Of a stretch of DNA of 64,000 nt, positions 9,220 to 18,906 are shown piece by piece (the stretch's first letter is position 1; each line of letters begins with the position of its first letter). The notes beneath the pieces were generated by a model that saw only the letters and a list, made by a program, of their open reading frames with translations, ran no database searches and was not told the DNA's origin. Position numbers and translations under genes: made by a program. Source of the DNA: Nonlabens sp. MB-3u-79 (GTDB taxonomy: Bacteria; Bacteroidota; Bacteroidia; Flavobacteriales; Flavobacteriaceae); assembly GCF_002831625.1 (NCBI RefSeq), contig NZ_CP025116.1:620001-684000 (forward strand). The letters run 5' to 3'.

Positions 9220-10062
9220 TTACCTAGCTGCAAGCCATTCCATGAATTTTTTACCAGGATTGGTTTTGGCATTCATCGCTCCGTGGACTCCCGTTTGAAT
9301 AAACAAAGCGATAGCAAGGCCTAATGACGTATAAGCGATCAACTGTGCACTAGATGGGTCCTGTATTGTTTCTGATTGAAACCTAATAAATATAGCAACA
9401 AGCGCCCAAACGCCCACCATGGCAAATTCGCGCATGTTACGTTTCCATATCATTAGCGAGTTGATCACAAATGCGATAACAATCATTAGGAGAGTCACCA
9501 TCACCTGTGTCTCTATGGCAATTTCATAGGTTCCATTCAACCAGGCAGCAATATTTGCTATAGTTGCCACACTTATCCAACCTGAATACAAACACAAAGG
9601 CCACCAGACAAAAGCAATAATAGGAAATGGCGCATCCCAGATTTCCATATCCAACTGACGTACGCACATTAATAAGCAAAACAAGATTCCCAGCATCATT
9701 ACTACAGAAGCGGCAATATGCTCATCCAACCATAAGGCAACCCATAAACCACAAAAAATATTGGCCACAAGAAACCACGGGCTTGTAGTTGGTATAAAAT
9801 CAATTTTATAATCCTTCCTTTCTATCTGGTGCTTTTTAGAAAAGGAAACGTACACTCCATAAATACCAAAAACCGTCAACATTAAGAAAATAACTCCCCA
9901 AATGGAAAAGGCATATGAAGCTGGAGTGAATAGATTATCATACTCTGCACTTAGCTCGCCAACACTTTTACCATTGTAATTTCCTGTGTTAGCATAGGCA
10001 TTCCACGCAATAAGAATGATGACGCTTAATAAATTTAAAATGGAAGTGAGTTTTCTTGACAT
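9220..10062 (-). CDS. TspO/MBR-like tryptophan-rich membrane protein
   Basis: A 280-residue integral membrane protein with eight or so hydrophobic segments. Residues about 45-57 (LFTPASYAFSIWG) match the helix-1/loop-1 signature of the TspO/MBR family, and tryptophans are frequent (for example FVWWPLCLYSGW near 150-161). Classical TspO proteins have five helices and about 160 residues; this is the longer form common in Bacteroidota, with extra C-terminal helices. Family members bind porphyrins or sterols, but the ligand here is unknown. It ends 158 bases before the surface protein gene and has no close same-strand partner except pdeM, 98 bases upstream. Confidence 0.7.
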   Translation of the reverse strand: MSRKLTSILNLLSVIILIAWNAYANTGNYNGKSVGELSAEYDNLFTPASYAFSIWGVIFLMLTVFGIYGVYVSFSKKHQIERKDYKIDFIPTTSPWFLVANIFCGLWVALWLDEHIAASVVMMLGILFCLLMCVRQLDMEIWDAPFPIIAFVWWPLCLYSGWISVATIANIAAWLNGTYEIAIETQVMVTLLMIVIAFVINSLMIWKRNMREFAMVGVWALVAIFIRFQSETIQDPSSAQLIAYTSLGLAIALFIQTGVHGAMNAKTNPGKKFMEWLAAR

Positions 10063-10160
10063 GTGCTAAAGATAATAGTACTGATATAAAAATGCGCCTG
10101 TAAGGTAAAATTTAAAAAACTTAAGGCTCATTAATCTGATCGTATTATTCATAACCACAA

Positions 10161-10796
10161 TCAACTTAATTCTACCACCTCATCATCTGCTATGGCAAAA
10201 ACTCTATTTCCCTTTTTAGGCTGTAGCGTGTAGGTACCTGTAAAGTCTCCAAAAGCAGGCAATATCATTCCATAATCCGTACAAAAGAAACAGGAAAGTT
10301 TCATTTTTTGACGTCCTATGCCCTGTAGTTTTACCGATGGATGTATATGACCAGCAATGTTATATTTCCCTTCTATTTCTTCTGGATGATGTGTCAGAAA
10401 TACATCTCCCATGTGAAGCACATCATAAGTTTTTATGCCCAACTGCTCAAAAGAATCTCTAGAAATAACATCGTGATTTCCCATAATTAATGAGATTTCT
10501 ATATCTTGAGAACGCATCCATTGTTCAAAAAAGTGCCATTCTGTATTTTTATAAGAATGAAATAAATCGCCTAAAAACCACAATCTAGAAGGCTGGAATT
10601 CTTCAATTATTTGGTTGAGTTTATCGTACTCCTTATCATCTGCTTGAGAAGGAACGGCCATGCCATGCTTTCTGAAATGAGCGCTCTTCCCCAAGTGAAC
10701 ATCTGCTAGGAGTATCACATCTTGCTGCACCCAATAGCACGCACCACTGCGGTGCAATTGAAAGGTTTGGTCTTGTAGAGTTACTTCTAATGCCAA
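10161..10796 (-). CDS. pdeM: PdeM-type metallophosphoesterase (ligase-associated DNA damage response)
   Basis: A 211-residue calcineurin-like phosphoesterase. The metal-binding motifs are in order: DVHLGK (about 32-37), GDLFHS (near 76), GNHD (near 106), HHP (near 136) and GHIHP (near 149). The N-terminus (LHRSGACYWVQQDVILLADVHLG) fits the PdeM subfamily, whose members act on DNA ends alongside an ATP-dependent ligase, an exonuclease and an Lhr-type helicase. None of those partners is in the window. No ATG is available: the frame opens at an in-frame stop near 10809 and the only plausible start is TTG 10796. The palindrome copy at 10858-10873 lies 61 bases upstream. Confidence 0.85.
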   Translation of the reverse strand: MALEVTLQDQTFQLHRSGACYWVQQDVILLADVHLGKSAHFRKHGMAVPSQADDKEYDKLNQIIEEFQPSRLWFLGDLFHSYKNTEWHFFEQWMRSQDIEISLIMGNHDVISRDSFEQLGIKTYDVLHMGDVFLTHHPEEIEGKYNIAGHIHPSVKLQGIGRQKMKLSCFFCTDYGMILPAFGDFTGTYTLQPKKGNRVFAIADDEVVELS

Positions 10797-10857
10797 CTTG
10801 CTGTATGATTAATTGATGTGTTTATAAGACTCTTTATTAGTAGTTTTAGGTGTGTTC

Positions 10858-10873
10858 CGCTTTCGCGAAAGCG
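10858..10873. repeat. Palindrome CGCTTTCGCGAAAGCG, intergenic copy
   Basis: A perfect 16-base palindrome between the TonB-receptor stop codon (10894) and pdeM. It lies 20 bases past the receptor stop, but no T-tract follows, so it is not a standard terminator. Confidence 0.95.
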
Positions 10874-10893
10874 AGCATACGACCTCCCCATTT

Positions 10894-13296
10894 CTAAAAA
10901 GCATATCGTAGGGAAAGAATAAGATTGCGTCCAGCAGCAGCAATTCCTGAAGAATAGATGCGGTAACGCTGGTCGGTTATATTTTCTAAAATTGCCGTAG
11001 CGGTTAAAGCTTCGTTGATTTTAAAGCTGGATCTCAAATTGACCGTATACCATCTAGGCGAGTATGGATTACCCTCGCTGTCCAATGCATATAAATAAGG
11101 GCGAGATTGCTGGCTAGGTGCCAGGTCATTAAATTCAAACTGACCGTTAAACATCACAAAGGCATCCCATTGGAATCGGTCATTTTGATACACCATGTGC
11201 GCATCTCCAAAGCTAGGTGACACATGGCGTACAGCTACTTTTGAACCATCTAATTCCTTTTGTTCCCCATTGAGCCAGTTGTAATGGCCGTAGATGCGCA
11301 ACTGCTCATTGATCTCGTATTGCGCTCCTATTTCTACTCCATAAACAACGCTGCTTTCGGCATTTTGTATGGCTTGCACCTGACTTAATTCTCCTTGATA
11401 CAAGATCATGTCCTCACCGTTGAGTTGGTAATTTCTAGGAACCAAAGCATCTTTCAAATACGTATAGTAACCAGAAATATCAAAAGTGAATTGATCATTG
11501 ATGCGTTTTTTAACCCCTAACTCAGAGTTATAGGAATACTCTGATTCCAGATCTGGATTAGGAACAATCACAGTCCCAGGGCTAGGGTCAAAAATCTTAC
11601 CTATATCATCCACATTCGGAGCTCTAAAGGCCGTACTAAAATTAGCTCTTAACTCCCATGTTTCCTCTGGGAGGTATGTGGCTCCAAGCGCACCCGTTAA
11701 TGCACCTGTACTCAATTGCGCCTCTTCAAAAGGGAAATCGTAAAATTGGTCATCAAATTGAGCATCTAACCATATATGATTGTATCGCAACCCTGACTGT
11801 ATAACCAATTTAGAATCTACTCTCCATTGGTAATTTGCATACGCAGCTAGTGATCTCCAAGAAGAGCCATCTGGATACCTGCTCGGTGCAGCCTCTCGTT
11901 GCTGAGTGTCAATATCAAATACGCTACCTATAGAACCTACTCGATTATGAATAAATTCTGTACCGTAAAACAACACATTATTCTCTCTGTTGCGTCTTTC
12001 AAAATCAATAGAAGTAGTCCAGACATCTACTTGCTCTTTAGTCTGAAACAGATCAGGCTCTTGAAAAGAACGGTTGTTTCGGCTTTCTTGAAACTGTTGA
12101 TATGCCTGAGAGAATATGGCTTTATCATACCATTTTCCATCACCTCTATGTGTAGCTTTGGCATTTGCCATCAACCATTTCTGAGGACCGTAATACCATT
12201 GAGCGCTACGGGGATTTCCATTAGCTCTAAATCTGGTCAACGCATCGTATCTAGAGAAATTTCCAGTAGCTGTATAAATTAATCCCATATCAAATCCCCA
12301 ACGTTGATTAGGTTGGTAACTGAATTTTTGCAATAAATTGATTTGATCGTAAGCTGTAGGGATTTGTTTTTCTGGATCATCGTTATTGATTAAAGCGTCC
12401 TGTCCATCAATTCTATCTACATACTGATTTCTAAGATATTCATCTGGCCCATGAGAACCCATATTCAAATCACCAAAAGAATTTGTACTAATACTAGTTA
12501 CCGCAGCAAACTTCTCTGTGCCATAATTAAAATCTAAATGGGCTGTGTTTTCATTATTAGCGGTAGCATATCTTACAACTGCATTACCAGAAAACAAAGT
12601 GGAATCTAGCGCAAATTGAGGTTTTTTTGTGTAAAAATTCATTACCCCTCCTATCGCATCGCTGCCATAAACAACGCTTCCTGGACCTAGAATTACTTCT
12701 GTGTGATCAATACTTAAAGGATCAATAGAAATTACATTCTGAAGATTTCCGCCTCTAAAAATAGCATTATTCATACGCACTCCATCCACCGTGATCAATA
12801 ATCTGTTGGTTGAAAAACCTCTTATTAACGGACTTCCACCGCCTTGTTGTGATTTTTGAACATACACTTGGCCTGACTGCTGTAATAAGTCTGCGCTGGT
12901 CTGCGGGTTACTAAAAAGTACCTCTTCGGCACTTTGTGAGATGATTTTTTGAGGAATATCTTGTTTGCGTTGTTCAAACTTAGATGCAGAAATTACGATA
13001 GGGTTGATTTTTTCTGATCTCGGGGTCATCAGGATTTGCTGGCCTTGTCTTTTTATTTCTCTTTTATCAATAGCATAAGTTTCAAAAGCCATACTTTGAA
13101 AATAGATGCGGTCAAATTTTGAAAACTTATCTAAGGAAACTTGCCCTTGAAAGTCAGAGATAGCACTAACACTTTTATCCTTATTATAAACAGCTACAGA
13201 AACTAACTTCTCCTGAGTGACTTTATTTAAAATCGTCACCGTTTGTGCGGCGCTAAAAAAGCCTAAAAGAACAAGCAACATAGGTGCTAATTTCAA
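10894..13296 (-). CDS. TonB-dependent outer-membrane receptor (haem/siderophore-type plug)
   Basis: An 800-residue outer-membrane transporter. A signal peptide (MKLAPMLLVLLGFFSAAQ) is followed by a carboxypeptidase-regulatory-like domain (about 20-100) and a plug at about 110-225 with SPLIRGFSTNRLLITVDGVR and GPGSVVYGSDAIGG, typical of haem, siderophore or cobalamin receptors rather than SusC. The rest is a 22-strand-type barrel ending LILSLRYAF. The start is TTG 13296, which overlaps the recO stop (TTGA); an ATG at 13281 would remove the only positive charge from the signal peptide. It is third in a porZ-like/recO/receptor unit. The imported ligand cannot be told from sequence. Confidence 0.88.
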   Translation of the reverse strand: MKLAPMLLVLLGFFSAAQTVTILNKVTQEKLVSVAVYNKDKSVSAISDFQGQVSLDKFSKFDRIYFQSMAFETYAIDKREIKRQGQQILMTPRSEKINPIVISASKFEQRKQDIPQKIISQSAEEVLFSNPQTSADLLQQSGQVYVQKSQQGGGSPLIRGFSTNRLLITVDGVRMNNAIFRGGNLQNVISIDPLSIDHTEVILGPGSVVYGSDAIGGVMNFYTKKPQFALDSTLFSGNAVVRYATANNENTAHLDFNYGTEKFAAVTSISTNSFGDLNMGSHGPDEYLRNQYVDRIDGQDALINNDDPEKQIPTAYDQINLLQKFSYQPNQRWGFDMGLIYTATGNFSRYDALTRFRANGNPRSAQWYYGPQKWLMANAKATHRGDGKWYDKAIFSQAYQQFQESRNNRSFQEPDLFQTKEQVDVWTTSIDFERRNRENNVLFYGTEFIHNRVGSIGSVFDIDTQQREAAPSRYPDGSSWRSLAAYANYQWRVDSKLVIQSGLRYNHIWLDAQFDDQFYDFPFEEAQLSTGALTGALGATYLPEETWELRANFSTAFRAPNVDDIGKIFDPSPGTVIVPNPDLESEYSYNSELGVKKRINDQFTFDISGYYTYLKDALVPRNYQLNGEDMILYQGELSQVQAIQNAESSVVYGVEIGAQYEINEQLRIYGHYNWLNGEQKELDGSKVAVRHVSPSFGDAHMVYQNDRFQWDAFVMFNGQFEFNDLAPSQQSRPYLYALDSEGNPYSPRWYTVNLRSSFKINEALTATAILENITDQRYRIYSSGIAAAGRNLILSLRYAF

Positions 13297-14015
13297 TGGT
13301 CGAAAAGTTGCTTTAAAATTGATAACGAATTGGGTTTTTTAAAAGTTTGCAAATGTATTTGAAAATACTCGATGACCAAATTTAATAGGCCATTACGCTG
13401 TTCTCGATTCATTTTTATTTTATAAAGGTCATCAAAATTCGTGCCTATAAAGGTTTTTAACTGCTCACTTTCTACATCCGTTAAATGATGTGGTTGTAAA
13501 CCGTTTTCATCAAAGTTGCCATTCAACATATTAAAGTAGGTAGCGTCTGAAGTAGTCACATCTGGTTGAAAGCCTAAAAAAAGGGTCATATCCAGTAGTA
13601 TTTTAATGGAAAGGTTTGCTACATGATCCGATTGGTCTAAGTATTGAAAGACAGACGAAAGATATTCAAATAACTCTTGATCGGGCTGTTGCTCTGTAAG
13701 GAGTTGAGACAGCACTTCAGAAAAAAACAGAGTCATACTGCTTTTTACAATATCGTTATGTATATTTTGGTAAGGGAATATAACACGTGCCTCTTTGATG
13801 TATTCCAGCGTTCCTTTTCCTTTATGCTGGGTTTCTATTTCTAGTTGAGTCAGCGGCTGGAAAAAGGAAGTACGCAATTTCCCTTTTCTAGATTTACGTA
13901 TTCCTTTAAGAATAAAGGATTGCGTGCCCAATTCTCTAGTGTATAATCTTGCAATGAGGTCTGACTCGCTATACTTTATGGCAGATAATACTATTGCTGG
14001 CGTTTTTACAAGCAT
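13293..14015 (-). CDS. recO: DNA repair protein RecO
   Basis: A 240-residue recombination mediator that helps load RecA onto SSB-coated single-stranded DNA with RecR. The N-terminal OB-fold is recognisable (KTPAIVLSAIKYSESDLIARLYTRELG, then KGIRKSRKGKLRTSFFQPLTQLEIE, broken here as two segments), followed by an alpha-helical C-terminal domain. The usual zinc-finger cysteines of RecO are absent, as in several Bacteroidota homologues. ATG 14015 directly abuts the stop of the porZ-like gene (14016-14018), and its TGA overlaps the start of the receptor gene, so the three are co-transcribed. Confidence 0.93.
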   Translation of the reverse strand: MLVKTPAIVLSAIKYSESDLIARLYTRELGTQSFILKGIRKSRKGKLRTSFFQPLTQLEIETQHKGKGTLEYIKEARVIFPYQNIHNDIVKSSMTLFFSEVLSQLLTEQQPDQELFEYLSSVFQYLDQSDHVANLSIKILLDMTLFLGFQPDVTTSDATYFNMLNGNFDENGLQPHHLTDVESEQLKTFIGTNFDDLYKIKMNREQRNGLLNLVIEYFQIHLQTFKKPNSLSILKQLFDH

Positions 14016-16301
14016 TTATCTAACAATCATCAATTTAGAAACGGTGGTTTCTATGTTATCACTAGTAGAAATAAATAAAAAGTATACTCCAGAAGCTACT
14101 TTATTGCCAGAAAAACTTCGGGTATCCCATGGAATGCTTCCTCCTTGTGAAACGGCTTCATAAACGAGGTTTCCTTCTATATCTGTAATTTTTACTCGAG
14201 CCCTGTCGGTTAAACCGTCAATAGTAACATTGCCATCAAAACCTGGACGCACAGGATTGGGAAAAGCTCTAACGTTCTCTAAATCATCTTGTGGTTTACT
14301 AGATCGTTCTCCTTGAAAGGCGACAATGCCTTTATCTGTCGCAAAGTAAATTTTTCCTGTCGACTCATCAATAGCTATATCGTTTACAGAATTTGTAGGC
14401 AACGGTGAATTATCTGTTGTGAATTGAAAAAGAGTTTCTCTACCAGAAGGAGAGAATAAAAAGGCGCCAGAACTAGCGGTAGCTATCCATTTGTTGTTAT
14501 TTCCATCTATTTCAATATCCGTGACAGCCTCATCTGCTAGCAACTCGCGTGGTATTCCGTTGGTGTCTTCTATTATTATAGATCTTGCATCACTAGGGTT
14601 TTCTGAAAACATACTGTTGGGATTAAAGAGAACTCTTAACCCTTGATTAGACCCTATCCACAACTGTCCGCTTAAATCTAATCGCAAAGTGGTCACATAA
14701 CTGTTCACTAAGTTCCCTAAACCTACGTCATCAATAAGATTTGCAAACTGATTTGTTGCAGGATCAAATCCTACAAGACCATTTGCAATGGTACCGAAAA
14801 AAATAGTGCCGTTATTATTTGCTACTATTCGGGTTATCCCTTGATCAATAGCAATACTAGCTACTTCTTCACTCACATCAAAACTGGTCCATTGTCCAGA
14901 AGGAGTTCTTCTATTAAGAGCGTTATCAACTTTATTTGCCAGACTCCATAAGTTCCCTTGATTGTCAAAAACACTATTAGAGATTCTTACAAAGTCAGTT
15001 GCCGGAGGAAGAATACTTTCTAGCGTGCTGTTATTGATTCCGTATAAAGTAGTGGCAAGCCCATCAGCAAACTCTAACAATCCATCATGCATAGAATTGA
15101 GGTATACTTCATCAGAGTTATCTGGATTTATTGTAATCGTAGAAATACTGGCGATATTTAAAACATCGGCAGCTTCAAAATTAGTCCAACCTTCCTCTCC
15201 TACTAAGTGACTCACTCCTAATCGTTCTAACGGAAATGGATTGTACAACTCATCGTGATCTCCATAAGCCACCCACAACTCATCTGGGGAGGCTGTAATA
15301 GAAAACGCCTTGTTTCTAGTTGGGCCATCTGCTACAATAAATTCAAAGTCGGTCTGGTCTTGAATATTTACTCTAATCATTCCGTTTTCTTCGGTTCCTA
15401 TGAACAGATCATTACCTAAACTAATCGCTTGAGTGAAATTGTAATTGAAACCTCCTAAGCTTGTTAAGCTCAGTATCTCGACGAAATTAGTATCAAAAAC
15501 CTGAATAGCGTTAGGTGTGGCTACTGTAAAAAACACATCGCTTGTATGAGCGTCTATCGCAACCGCATTTATAGTAGTTGCTGTAGGCTGAAAATTGGCC
15601 GTTCCCAGTTGAAAAACCTGCCTGGAAAGGGAAAGTCCAAATAGCTGAGAATTAAAGCTAGTGACTTCACTAAATAAGGAACCATTTATCTGACTCCAGT
15701 TCATAAAATCAATTAAAAACGGATCCGTAATACTTGCTCTTCTAACGCCTGAGCTACTGGTCGAAGCATAAAGAAAGTCTTGATAAATCTCTATTGATGA
15801 AATTTCAATTTGCGCACCATTATCCCCTATAAAGTAGGTATCATCAAATTCTAGTCTTGATAGATTATAAATAGCTATTCCAAAATCTGTTGCAATATAA
15901 ATAAGGTCCCCACTTTCCTTAAACTCATTGATTCTTTTATTATCTGGAGGAATGACTTGTTTGTCTTTGATAGCTACTACGTCTATTACTTCCCCATCTT
16001 GATCGACAATTTGAAGCAAACCGTTTTCATAACCTATCACCAATAGCGATTTATCTTCACTATAATGGATCTGACTTATCTCATCGCCACTTAATCCATT
16101 TATGGTTGTTAAAGTGGTAAATGTTCTCGAACTAAGATCATATATAAAGACGGCATTTTCACTGGCAGCATAAACTGACGTTGCCGACTCCTCAATATCT
16201 ACAATAGTAGTAAATGAGAAAAGACCTTCCCAAGAGTCGCTAAAATCTTGAGCGTTTGTGAGATTGCAAGTGAGTAAAATAAATAAAAATAACTTTTTCA
16301 T
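14016..16301 (-). CDS. porZ: PorZ-like type IX secretion-associated beta-propeller protein
   Basis: A 761-residue exported protein with signal peptide 1-17 (ending TNAQ). Repeated WD-like strands such as VYAASENAVFIYD, NKWIATASSGAFLF and KIYFATDKGIVAF form two-component-regulator-type propeller repeats over about 20-670. The C-terminal 85 residues (AFPNPVRPGFDGNVTI ... GVYFLFISTSD ... SKLMIVR) form a type A sorting-domain-like immunoglobulin fold. This architecture, and the position beside recO, match PorZ, which in Porphyromonas delivers anionic lipopolysaccharide to the T9SS sortase at the cell surface. An alternative is an ordinary T9SS-exported propeller protein. It is the first gene of a three-gene unit. 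Confidence 0.72.
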   Translation of the reverse strand: MKKLFLFILLTCNLTNAQDFSDSWEGLFSFTTIVDIEESATSVYAASENAVFIYDLSSRTFTTLTTINGLSGDEISQIHYSEDKSLLVIGYENGLLQIVDQDGEVIDVVAIKDKQVIPPDNKRINEFKESGDLIYIATDFGIAIYNLSRLEFDDTYFIGDNGAQIEISSIEIYQDFLYASTSSSGVRRASITDPFLIDFMNWSQINGSLFSEVTSFNSQLFGLSLSRQVFQLGTANFQPTATTINAVAIDAHTSDVFFTVATPNAIQVFDTNFVEILSLTSLGGFNYNFTQAISLGNDLFIGTEENGMIRVNIQDQTDFEFIVADGPTRNKAFSITASPDELWVAYGDHDELYNPFPLERLGVSHLVGEEGWTNFEAADVLNIASISTITINPDNSDEVYLNSMHDGLLEFADGLATTLYGINNSTLESILPPATDFVRISNSVFDNQGNLWSLANKVDNALNRRTPSGQWTSFDVSEEVASIAIDQGITRIVANNNGTIFFGTIANGLVGFDPATNQFANLIDDVGLGNLVNSYVTTLRLDLSGQLWIGSNQGLRVLFNPNSMFSENPSDARSIIIEDTNGIPRELLADEAVTDIEIDGNNNKWIATASSGAFLFSPSGRETLFQFTTDNSPLPTNSVNDIAIDESTGKIYFATDKGIVAFQGERSSKPQDDLENVRAFPNPVRPGFDGNVTIDGLTDRARVKITDIEGNLVYEAVSQGGSIPWDTRSFSGNKVASGVYFLFISTSDNIETTVSKLMIVR

Positions 16302-16343
16302 ATGTATAGAACGTGTCCATCCTAATTATATGATGAATCGATA

Positions 16344-16351
16344 CAAAAATA
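16344..16351 (-). promoter_or_regulatory. -7 box upstream of the porZ-like gene (TATTTTTG)
   Basis: A TAnnTTTG match on the minus strand, 42 bases upstream of ATG 16301. It lies just past the gdhA terminator, so it is the natural start for the porZ-like/recO/receptor transcript. Confidence 0.45.
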
Positions 16352-16370
16352 AACTTAATTTAAGGCATTA

Positions 16371-16405
16371 AAAAACCTCTGTAGTTTTTACAGAGGTTTG
16401 TATTG
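16371..16405 (-). terminator. Rho-independent terminator of gdhA
   Basis: An 11-base perfect stem (16373-16383 with 16389-16399, arm AAACCTCTGTA) closes a five-base loop and, read on the minus strand, is followed by a T-run and AATG. It is about 100 bases beyond the gdhA stop. Confidence 0.85.
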
Positions 16406-16498
16406 TTTTTAATTTCGCTTACGCACTGAATCAAATGCTGCTTGAACTTTTATTTCCATAAGAAAACAGAACGCGAAACCTATATCCATCTTATAGTA

Positions 16499-17842
16499 CT
16501 ACACAATTCCTTGTGCTAGCATAGCGTCTGCAACTTTAACAAAACCAGCAATATTTGCTCCTTTCACATAGTCTACAAACCCATCCTTATCTTTTCCATA
16601 TGTTACACAAGCCTCGTGAATATCATTCATGATGCTGTGAAGTTTACCATCTACTTCTTCAGCAGTCCAGCTGTAACGCATAGAGTTTTGAGACATTTCA
16701 AGACCAGATGTAGCAACACCACCAGCATTAGATGCCTTTCCTGGTGAGAACAAAATTTTATTTTCTAAGAAATATTCTATCGCTTCTGGAGTACAAGGCA
16801 TGTTAGCTCCTTCAGCTACACAAACACAACCACTAGAAACTAGTGTTTTTGCTTCGTCACCGTTCAACTCATTTTGAGTAGCACATGGTAATGCGATATC
16901 ACATTTTACAGACCAAGGGCGCTCCCCTTCATGATAGGTAGCATTTGAGTAAGTATCTACATACTCAGAAATACGACCACGCTTGTTGTTTTTAAGATCC
17001 ATTATAAATGCTAGTTTATCTGCATCGATACCAGCTGCATCGTAAATATAACCTCCAGAATCTGACATCGTAACTACCTTACCTCCCAATTGAAGGATTT
17101 TCTCTGCAGCATATTGTGCTACATTTCCAGATCCAGAAATCACAACTGTTTTTCCTTTTACATCTTCTCCACGTGTCTTCAACATGTTTTCTGCAAAATA
17201 AACGTTACCGTAACCTGTTGCTTCTGGACGTATTAATGAACCTCCATAAGAACGTCCCTTACCAGTAAGTATACCTGTAAATTCATTTCTCAGTTTCTTA
17301 TAATAGCCGAAAAGAAATCCTATTTCACGTCCCCCTACACCTATATCACCTGCTGGCACATCGGTATCAGCACCGATAACGCGTTGAAGCTCTACCATAA
17401 AGGACTGGCAAAAACGCATCACTTCACGGTCTGACTTTCCTTTAGGGTTAAAATCAGCACCACCTTTTCCACCACCCATAGGCAATGTGGTCAGGCTATT
17501 TTTAAATACTTGCTCAAAAGCAAGAAATTTAAGAATGCTCAAATTCACAGAAGGGTGAAATCTCAATCCCCCTTTATAGGGACCTATAGCACTATTCATC
17601 TGAATGCGATAACCTCTGTTTACCTGAACTTCTCCACTATCATCTGTCCATGGTACACGGAACATGGTGACACGTTCTGGTTCTGCCATACGTTCTAGCA
17701 GCTTATCGCTAGCATATTTGGGATTATTCTCGATAAAAGGTATAACGGCTTCAGCCACCTCAGACACTGCCTGGATGAATTCTGGTTCGTTAGGGTTCTT
17801 ACTTTTTATCAAATCGATAAAATCTTGGATGTTTTTTTCCAT
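16499..17842 (-). CDS. gdhA: NADP-type glutamate dehydrogenase
   Basis: A 447-residue enzyme of the 450-residue hexameric class that interconverts glutamate and 2-oxoglutarate plus ammonium. The catalytic segment PMGGGKGGADF sits at about 121-131 with the reactive lysine near 126. The substrate-binding GGLRFHPSV is at about 91-99, and the nucleotide-binding loop GSGNVAQYAAEK is near 236. The family's length and motif spacing are normal. ATG 17842 is 44 bases downstream of a -7 box at 17887-17894. It is monocistronic, between its own terminator and a divergent outer-membrane protein gene. Confidence 0.95.
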   Translation of the reverse strand: MEKNIQDFIDLIKSKNPNEPEFIQAVSEVAEAVIPFIENNPKYASDKLLERMAEPERVTMFRVPWTDDSGEVQVNRGYRIQMNSAIGPYKGGLRFHPSVNLSILKFLAFEQVFKNSLTTLPMGGGKGGADFNPKGKSDREVMRFCQSFMVELQRVIGADTDVPAGDIGVGGREIGFLFGYYKKLRNEFTGILTGKGRSYGGSLIRPEATGYGNVYFAENMLKTRGEDVKGKTVVISGSGNVAQYAAEKILQLGGKVVTMSDSGGYIYDAAGIDADKLAFIMDLKNNKRGRISEYVDTYSNATYHEGERPWSVKCDIALPCATQNELNGDEAKTLVSSGCVCVAEGANMPCTPEAIEYFLENKILFSPGKASNAGGVATSGLEMSQNSMRYSWTAEEVDGKLHSIMNDIHEACVTYGKDKDGFVDYVKGANIAGFVKVADAMLAQGIV

Positions 17843-17886
17843 TATCTTTAATTTGTTCCTTTAAGAAAACGTTTTCGTTAATGATG

Positions 17887-17894
17887 CAAATATA
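17887..17894 (-). promoter_or_regulatory. -7 box of the gdhA promoter (TATATTTG)
   Basis: A TAnnTTTG match on the minus strand, 44 bases upstream of the gdhA ATG. I find no good -33 box at normal spacing, so it may rely on an activator. Confidence 0.45.
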
Positions 17895-18023
17895 ATATTA
17901 TAGCGTATTCTACGGTTTTTTTTACCAATATATTTACGTTTATAAGCTTAGCTTTAACAATCAATGCAAAGGTAAAATTTGTAGTTCATCTAATGCTAAA
18001 GGTATTATGCCTCAAGTTTAATG

Positions 18024-18052
18024 TTTGTATGAACTACATTTTGTTATATTTG
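18024..18052 (+). promoter_or_regulatory. Bacteroidota promoter, -33 TTTG and -7 TATATTTG
   Basis: TTTG at 18024-18027 and TATATTTG at 18045-18052 are separated by 17 bases, within the reported range for this sigma factor. The ATG at 18078 lies 25 bases downstream. This is one of the most complete promoters visible in the window. Confidence 0.75.
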
Positions 18053-18077
18053 TCGCTAGCAAAAAGTTCTATTATTA

Positions 18078-18851
18078 ATGATGCACTCAAAAAAATACAT
18101 TACTACATTCCTGCTCTTCTTTGCAATGGTAACGGTTAGTAATGCACAATTAGGTTTTTCTCACGAACTAGGTTTTATTGCCGGTCCAGTGGCTTTTCAA
18201 AGCGACTATGGTGAGCGCTACGACTTTAATACAAACAAAGGAAACGTAGGAATAGGTGTTGGAATAGTGCATTACATCAACTTTGCGTATCGCGCAGACT
18301 GTGATTGTTATAGTGCTGACACCTACTGGAATGACCACTTTAAAATACGAAGTGAGATTGCTTATCATGAAACTACTTTAAATCATTTAGGCCCAGAGTC
18401 AGATAAAATATCGCTAGGCGGATTACAACTGAGGTCCATGGAAGGTAAAGCGAAGGTGTTTGAAGCTGGCGCACAAATCGAATGGTACCCATTGAGTATA
18501 AGAGATTTTCAATCAGGGCAGCCTAAAATAGCTCCTTATATAGGATTCGGAGCTCGTTATGTAAATTATAGACCTGAAGCCACAAGTAGTTTAGGACCTT
18601 TAGGAAACCCGATAACTACATACCCAACTTTTATAGATCGTATAGACACCTCACAAGGGAGTGCTATTGCTTTAACAGGAGATATAGGCTTTAGATATAA
18701 AGTAGGCCCTTTAAGTGATCTGTTGATCTCTTCTAAGTGGCACTACTATGTGGATAGCAACTATGTGGATGGATTGAGTCCTAACAATGTAAATAACAGA
18801 GCAAACGACTGGATCTGGTGGTTTAACGTAGGATATATCTTCTATTTATAA
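18078..18851 (+). CDS. Outer-membrane beta-barrel protein (THC0290_0291-like family)
   Basis: A 257-residue exported protein with a signal peptide ending SNAQ near residue 24. The segments HELGFIAGPVAFQSDYG and HYINFAYRADCDCYSADTYW match a conserved flavobacterial barrel family that I recall as THC0290_0291; members have been mislabelled as glutamate dehydrogenase because of their position beside gdhA. Amphipathic strands and a final WFNVGYIFYL strand support an outer-membrane barrel. The two cysteines of CDC may form a disulphide. Function is unknown. ATG 18078 or 18081 is equally possible. It is divergent from gdhA with its own promoter and ends in a shared terminator. Confidence 0.72.
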   Translation: MMHSKKYITTFLLFFAMVTVSNAQLGFSHELGFIAGPVAFQSDYGERYDFNTNKGNVGIGVGIVHYINFAYRADCDCYSADTYWNDHFKIRSEIAYHETTLNHLGPESDKISLGGLQLRSMEGKAKVFEAGAQIEWYPLSIRDFQSGQPKIAPYIGFGARYVNYRPEATSSLGPLGNPITTYPTFIDRIDTSQGSAIALTGDIGFRYKVGPLSDLLISSKWHYYVDSNYVDGLSPNNVNNRANDWIWWFNVGYIFYL

Positions 18852-18870
18852 TACCACTTGACAACTTATT

Positions 18871-18906
18871 AAAAAAGGGCTATTGAAATTCAATGGCCCT
18901 TTTTTT
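18871..18906. terminator. Bidirectional terminator between convergent genes
   Basis: Arms 18871-18885 and 18888-18906, rich in AAAAAAGGGC/GCCCTTTTTT, form a stem with one mismatch and supply a T-run in both directions. It serves the barrel gene (+) and the alkyltransferase-like gene (-), whose last codons overlap its right edge. Confidence 0.8.

Noticed and set aside
11899-12282. A 127-codon frame on the + strand
   Set aside because: Antisense to the TonB-receptor barrel with no matching motif.
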